Shown piece by piece: positions 61,027 to 64,000 of a DNA stretch of 64,000 nt; positions within the stretch are counted from its first letter, which is position 1; each line of letters starts with the position of its first letter. Source of the DNA: Microcoleus sp. FACHB-672 (GTDB taxonomy: Bacteria > Cyanobacteriota > Cyanobacteriia > Cyanobacteriales > Oscillatoriaceae); NCBI RefSeq assembly GCF_014695725.1, contig NZ_JACJOU010000012.1, positions 62,001 to 126,000 of the forward strand, in the 5' to 3' direction. The translations under genes were made by a program, and so were the position numbers. Under the pieces are notes generated by a model. The model saw only the letters and a program-made list of their open reading frames with translations. It was not told the DNA's origin and searched no databases.

Positions 61027-63552
61027 ATGACCTCGATTCCCGAACCCCCTCCCTCTAGTGCCGGCGCTTCTGGGGTAACTCCTTCCCTAGAGACTGGTTT
61101 AGCCGCACTAAAGCAGGGAGATTATTCAGCGGCGATTGCTCACCTAGAAGGCATCTGTGAGATTGAACTCCATGAACCTTCACTCTTGCGTGCTCAGATG
61201 GGGTTAGTTGTCGCCTACGAGCGCATCGGCAAAGCCGAAAAGGCCATTGCCCTCTGTCAAACCCTCAGCAAAAGCGAGAAAAGCCAGGTTAAGCAATGGG
61301 CGACTCGCACACTCACCGATTTGCAAGCGCGTTTCTCCCAAAAAAAATCCGTTCCCACTCAACTGCTACAGCCGTCTAACCCGACTGTTTTTCAAAGTTC
61401 ACCGGCACCAAACTCCTCAGAAGCCGCCGTCAATCCCACCGGCTTTGTCCCCCTCGATAATCTGCCGCCAGCCTCAGAAGCAGCTGCCAGTCCCACCGGC
61501 TTTGTCCCCATCGATAACCTGCCGGTAAAACCTAGGCAGAGTGTACCTAAAGCGGTTCCGCCCCCACCACCGCCCCCGTCTCGGCGTTCTACCAAACCGC
61601 CGGCTCTCCCAAATCAGGAGGCTCAGCCATCTGTCGGTGAGGGGAGCAAGGGAGAGAAGGAGCAAGGGGGAGTGGGGGAAAGTGAACCTTTGTCAACCCC
61701 TCAGCCCCAAATTCAGAACTATCAACCGAGTTGGCGTAATGCCGGTCGCGCCCAAAATTGGAAGCCCCTGCGAGCTCCCAAGCAATGGCGTTTGTGGTTA
61801 CTTCAGGGGGCAACTGTCTTCCTGATGCTGGTGGTTATTCGCGCTGTTGTTCACTTCGCGATGTCTAGCATCAACGACATCTTAGTGAAACTGCCCTTTA
61901 TGTCACCTGTTCAAGCTTTTTACTATGACCAAACTCAGTCTATTTTGATGATTTTGCTGGCGCTGCTAATATTGTCGCCCTGGTTACTCGATGGACTGCT
62001 AGAGCTGTTTTATGGTCAAAAGCCGTTGTCGGTGAAGACGCTAGAAAGCCACAGTCCAGAAGCGGCGAAGATGCTGAAACGCGTTTGCTGGAAGAAAAAA
62101 TGGCCTTTGCCTACTTTGAAAGTGTTGCCGATTAATGCGCCGGTGGCGCTTAGTTATGGCAACCTGCCCCGTACTGCCCGGATTGTGGTGAGTCAGGGTT
62201 TGCTAGATCAATTGGCAGATGACGAAATTGCCGCAATTTATGCCGGCGAACTGGGGCACATTGCCAACTGGGATTTGGCTTTGATGTCTGTGGCGGTTCT
62301 AGTTGTCCAGATTCCTTATCTGATCTACTGGCAAGCTGCTGACTGGGAAGAACGCGGGCAACGTCTAATCCAATCCCCCTTTCTCTCGTCAGTTTTCGGC
62401 GGGACAATGGCGGTGATTTCTTCCCTCGCTTATGGGATTTTCTGGGTATTCCGCTGGCCGGCTTTTTGGCTGTCGCGGCAGCGGCTTTACTATAGTGATC
62501 GGGTGGCGACACAAACAACCGGCAATCCCAATGGCTTGACTCGCGCTTTACTAAAAATAGCGATTGGGATTGCCAATGATGTCGGGAAACAGCGCTCAAC
62601 CAGCTATTTCCTCGAAGGCTTTGATCTACTGATTCCGGTGGGATGCCGGCAGGCGATCACGCTGGGCAGTTGTTATCCGTTAACACCCATTGAACCCTTG
62701 CTGGAATGGGATCGCAGTAACCCTTACCGGCAGTGGCTGACCATTAACAATGCCCATCCTCCTCTGGGTGATCGGTTGAATATTTTGGCTCTGTGTGCCC
62801 GCTTTTGGAAGTTAGAAACCGAGTTGGATTTGCTGCTGCCTGAGCCGGCAGCGAAGAAAAGCAAGAAAAAGCCGGTTTCTCCTGCGATTCAAAACTCACC
62901 ACTAAAAACTCAGGACTTGTTGCGACAAGGTGCCCCCTATTTTGGGGTGCTGATAGGTTTAATCTTTGGCGCTGTGTTCTGGCTGATCGGGTGGGTAGGT
63001 GTCCAGATGCGTATTCCAGAAATCAGTTGGGTGTTGCGTGATCATCAATGGCTGCTTACCGGCTTTGTGCTGACTGGATTTTGCTTGGGGACGGTTATGC
63101 GGATCAATTCCTTTTTCCCAGATATCAAACCGGCTAATTTGTCAAATGAATCAAGCTTGCCGGCTTTGCTGGCAAATCCTGCTGCCTTGCCGGTGGATAG
63201 CCAGCCGATTCGTTTAGAAGGTAAGCTTTTGGGACGTAAAGGAATTGGCAACTGGCTGGGACAGGATTTAATTTTGCAAACGTCAGCCGGCTTCGTGAAA
63301 TTGCACTACCTTTCAAAATTTGGCCCAATCGGCAATCTTTGGCCTCATTCCCCTCGTCCTAGCGATTTTGTTAATAAGCAGGTGATTGCAACCGGGTGGT
63401 TTCGCCGGGGTGCGACTCCGTGGCTCGATCTTGAAACGCTTTCGACGACTGCCGGTCAAACCAGCCACAGTGGCCACCCCATTTGGTCTACGATTCTAGC
63501 CGGTGTGGCAGCCCTCTGGGGAGCCTATCTGATTTCTCGCGGTGGACTTTAA
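61027..63552 (+). CDS. TPR-M48 membrane protein with degenerate metalloprotease site
   Basis: 841 residues. Residues 15-105 form TPR-like helices (GLAALKQGDYSAAIAHLEGI); 115-240 are Pro/Ser-rich; transmembrane helices follow at about 260-285 and 295-320. Then comes an M48 (HtpX/Ste24-like) domain in which HExxH reads GELGH (Gly407, Glu408, His411) and the usual downstream Glu of RExxAD is Leu487 (RLYYSD). Two of three zinc ligands are therefore missing, so it is probably not an active protease. The C-terminal third has more helices and a soluble domain. An AAGGAGGAG ribosome site supports the ATG. Confidence 0.85.
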   Translation: MTSIPEPPPSSAGASGVTPSLETGLAALKQGDYSAAIAHLEGICEIELHEPSLLRAQMGLVVAYERIGKAEKAIALCQTLSKSEKSQVKQWATRTLTDLQARFSQKKSVPTQLLQPSNPTVFQSSPAPNSSEAAVNPTGFVPLDNLPPASEAAASPTGFVPIDNLPVKPRQSVPKAVPPPPPPPSRRSTKPPALPNQEAQPSVGEGSKGEKEQGGVGESEPLSTPQPQIQNYQPSWRNAGRAQNWKPLRAPKQWRLWLLQGATVFLMLVVIRAVVHFAMSSINDILVKLPFMSPVQAFYYDQTQSILMILLALLILSPWLLDGLLELFYGQKPLSVKTLESHSPEAAKMLKRVCWKKKWPLPTLKVLPINAPVALSYGNLPRTARIVVSQGLLDQLADDEIAAIYAGELGHIANWDLALMSVAVLVVQIPYLIYWQAADWEERGQRLIQSPFLSSVFGGTMAVISSLAYGIFWVFRWPAFWLSRQRLYYSDRVATQTTGNPNGLTRALLKIAIGIANDVGKQRSTSYFLEGFDLLIPVGCRQAITLGSCYPLTPIEPLLEWDRSNPYRQWLTINNAHPPLGDRLNILALCARFWKLETELDLLLPEPAAKKSKKKPVSPAIQNSPLKTQDLLRQGAPYFGVLIGLIFGAVFWLIGWVGVQMRIPEISWVLRDHQWLLTGFVLTGFCLGTVMRINSFFPDIKPANLSNESSLPALLANPAALPVDSQPIRLEGKLLGRKGIGNWLGQDLILQTSAGFVKLHYLSKFGPIGNLWPHSPRPSDFVNKQVIATGWFRRGATPWLDLETLSTTAGQTSHSGHPIWSTILAGVAALWGAYLISRGGL

Positions 63553-63585
63553 AAGGTTAGGTAGCAGACAACAATGAAGTAGAAC

Positions 63586-63632
63586 TTCCCAATTCCCAAT
63601 TCCCAATTCCCCATGCCCCATTCCCAATTCCC
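63586..63632. repeat. Heptanucleotide STRR repeat
   Basis: Tandem TTCCCAA units (three perfect, then degenerate copies) fill 47 bases, as is typical of cyanobacterial short tandem repeats between genes. Confidence 0.85.
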
Positions 63633-63649
63633 TGATATGTAAAGAAATG

Positions 63650-63679
63650 TTGCAAACTTTTTTCCATTAATGTTACAGT
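63650..63679 (+). promoter_or_regulatory. Promoter-like pair before the putative small RNA
   Basis: TTGCAA (63650-63655) and TACAGT (63674-63679) are 18 bases apart; start expected near 63686. Confidence 0.4.
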
Positions 63680-63685
63680 TATTTA

Positions 63686-63818
63686 CAGAAAGCACATGGT
63701 TCCAGACGTGTCCAAGCCTTCAATCTCTGTTATTGCAGTCGCTCAGCCGTCTTGGTATCAGGTTTTCCTTCTCCCAACACAGCAATTTCAGCCAGCCGCA
63801 GCCATCGGCTGGTTTTTT
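63686..63818 (+). ncRNA. Putative small RNA, about 130 nt
   Basis: Bounded by the promoter-like pair at 63650-63679 and a clear terminator at 63792-63818. A frame of 42 codons (63696-63824) also fits, but its last residues are the terminator hairpin itself, so a non-coding RNA or leader seems more likely. No known RNA family is recognised. Confidence 0.4.
63792..63818 (+). terminator. Strong Rho-independent terminator
   Basis: CCAGCCG and CGGCTGG form a perfect seven-base-pair stem with a seven-base loop, followed by six T. No annotated gene stops just before it, which implies a short transcript upstream. Confidence 0.8.
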
Positions 63819-64000
63819 GCGTAAGCTGTCAGGCATTTAACTTTTACTGCTTGCCAGCATGGGAAATGTAGGTAACGATATCTGTGGAAATTCGTTTTTC
63901 TTTCTCTGCTTCTAGCCATTTATTGCTGCTATCGGGCAACTTGAAAAATGCAAGTTAGATGCACACCTAACTGAGTGCCTTTTAAGTAATGGCATTGTTA

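Noticed and set aside
63844-63939. 31-codon minus-strand frame with a helix-like sequence ending HAGKQ
   Set aside because: It needs a TTG start, follows an in-frame stop closely and is too short to support.
1-64000. tRNA, rRNA, transposase and phage genes
   Set aside because: I looked for T-arm GTTCRA-type words, rRNA segments and transposase or integrase motifs on both strands and found none that hold up.

Overview
The window is chromosomal DNA of a cyanobacterium, probably a larger filamentous or oscillatorian-type genome. Signs are several cyanobacterial gene families (DUF3531, Sll0314-type TPR protein, Uma2/DUF820, an ISE2-like Ski2-type helicase), HIP1 octamers (GCGATCGC, about eight seen), heptanucleotide STRR repeats, and a Mn-type superoxide dismutase with an N-terminal export/anchor segment. 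Coding is moderately dense on both strands. I see no rRNA, tRNA, CRISPR array, transposase or prophage. A second palindrome, TGCCGGCA, recurs far more often than HIP1.

Layout. 0-14.5 kb: a truncated SGNH/CE6 esterase with a membrane partner, exported SOD, rsmG, an ABC ATPase, a TPR protein, DUF3531, Uma2, a Nudix hydrolase, a large TPR protein, a Ski2/Mtr4-like helicase, cysE and a secreted protein. 14.7-17.8 kb: a 52-aa membrane peptide, then a complete partner-switching set (RsbW-like kinase, receiver-PP2C phosphatase, STAS antagonist). 18.7-25.8 kb: a SemiSWEET transporter, a radical SAM protein, small proteins, a tandem array of about 101 bp units that looks like repeated small-RNA genes on the minus strand, a GNAT enzyme, and a divergent nicotinamidase-like/NrtR pair with a palindromic operator inside the promoter. 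26-31.5 kb: a DHH phosphoesterase, a GST, a retropepsin-like pair and dxs.

31.8-39.3 kb (minus strand): a BMP-type nucleoside ABC importer (two permeases, a double ATPase, a Tat-type lipoprotein) followed by adenosine deaminase, together a purine nucleoside scavenging locus. Directly upstream, 39.3-47.8 kb holds what looks like an uncharacterised biosynthetic locus: PAO-like Rieske oxygenase, alpha-oxoamine synthase, cyclic-peptide-type ABC exporter and YghO-like N-acyltransferase on one strand, with an MFS exporter and a GH3-type acyl-adenylating enzyme beside it. 48.5-53.6 kb: a coiled-coil membrane protein, a fatty-acid-hydroxylase/Mpo1-like pair, an amidohydrolase and a B12-type radical SAM enzyme. 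53.9-64 kb: a secreted protein, two DUF4870 paralogues, prfC, a histidine kinase, an RsbQ/KAI2-like hydrolase, a TPR-M48 protein whose catalytic metal site is lost, and a putative small RNA near the end.

The strongest candidates for something undescribed are the minus-strand small-RNA array at 22.2-22.5 kb and the oxoamine synthase/N-acyltransferase/Rieske locus at 39-48 kb. Functional statements rest on motif recognition by eye; no database search was run.
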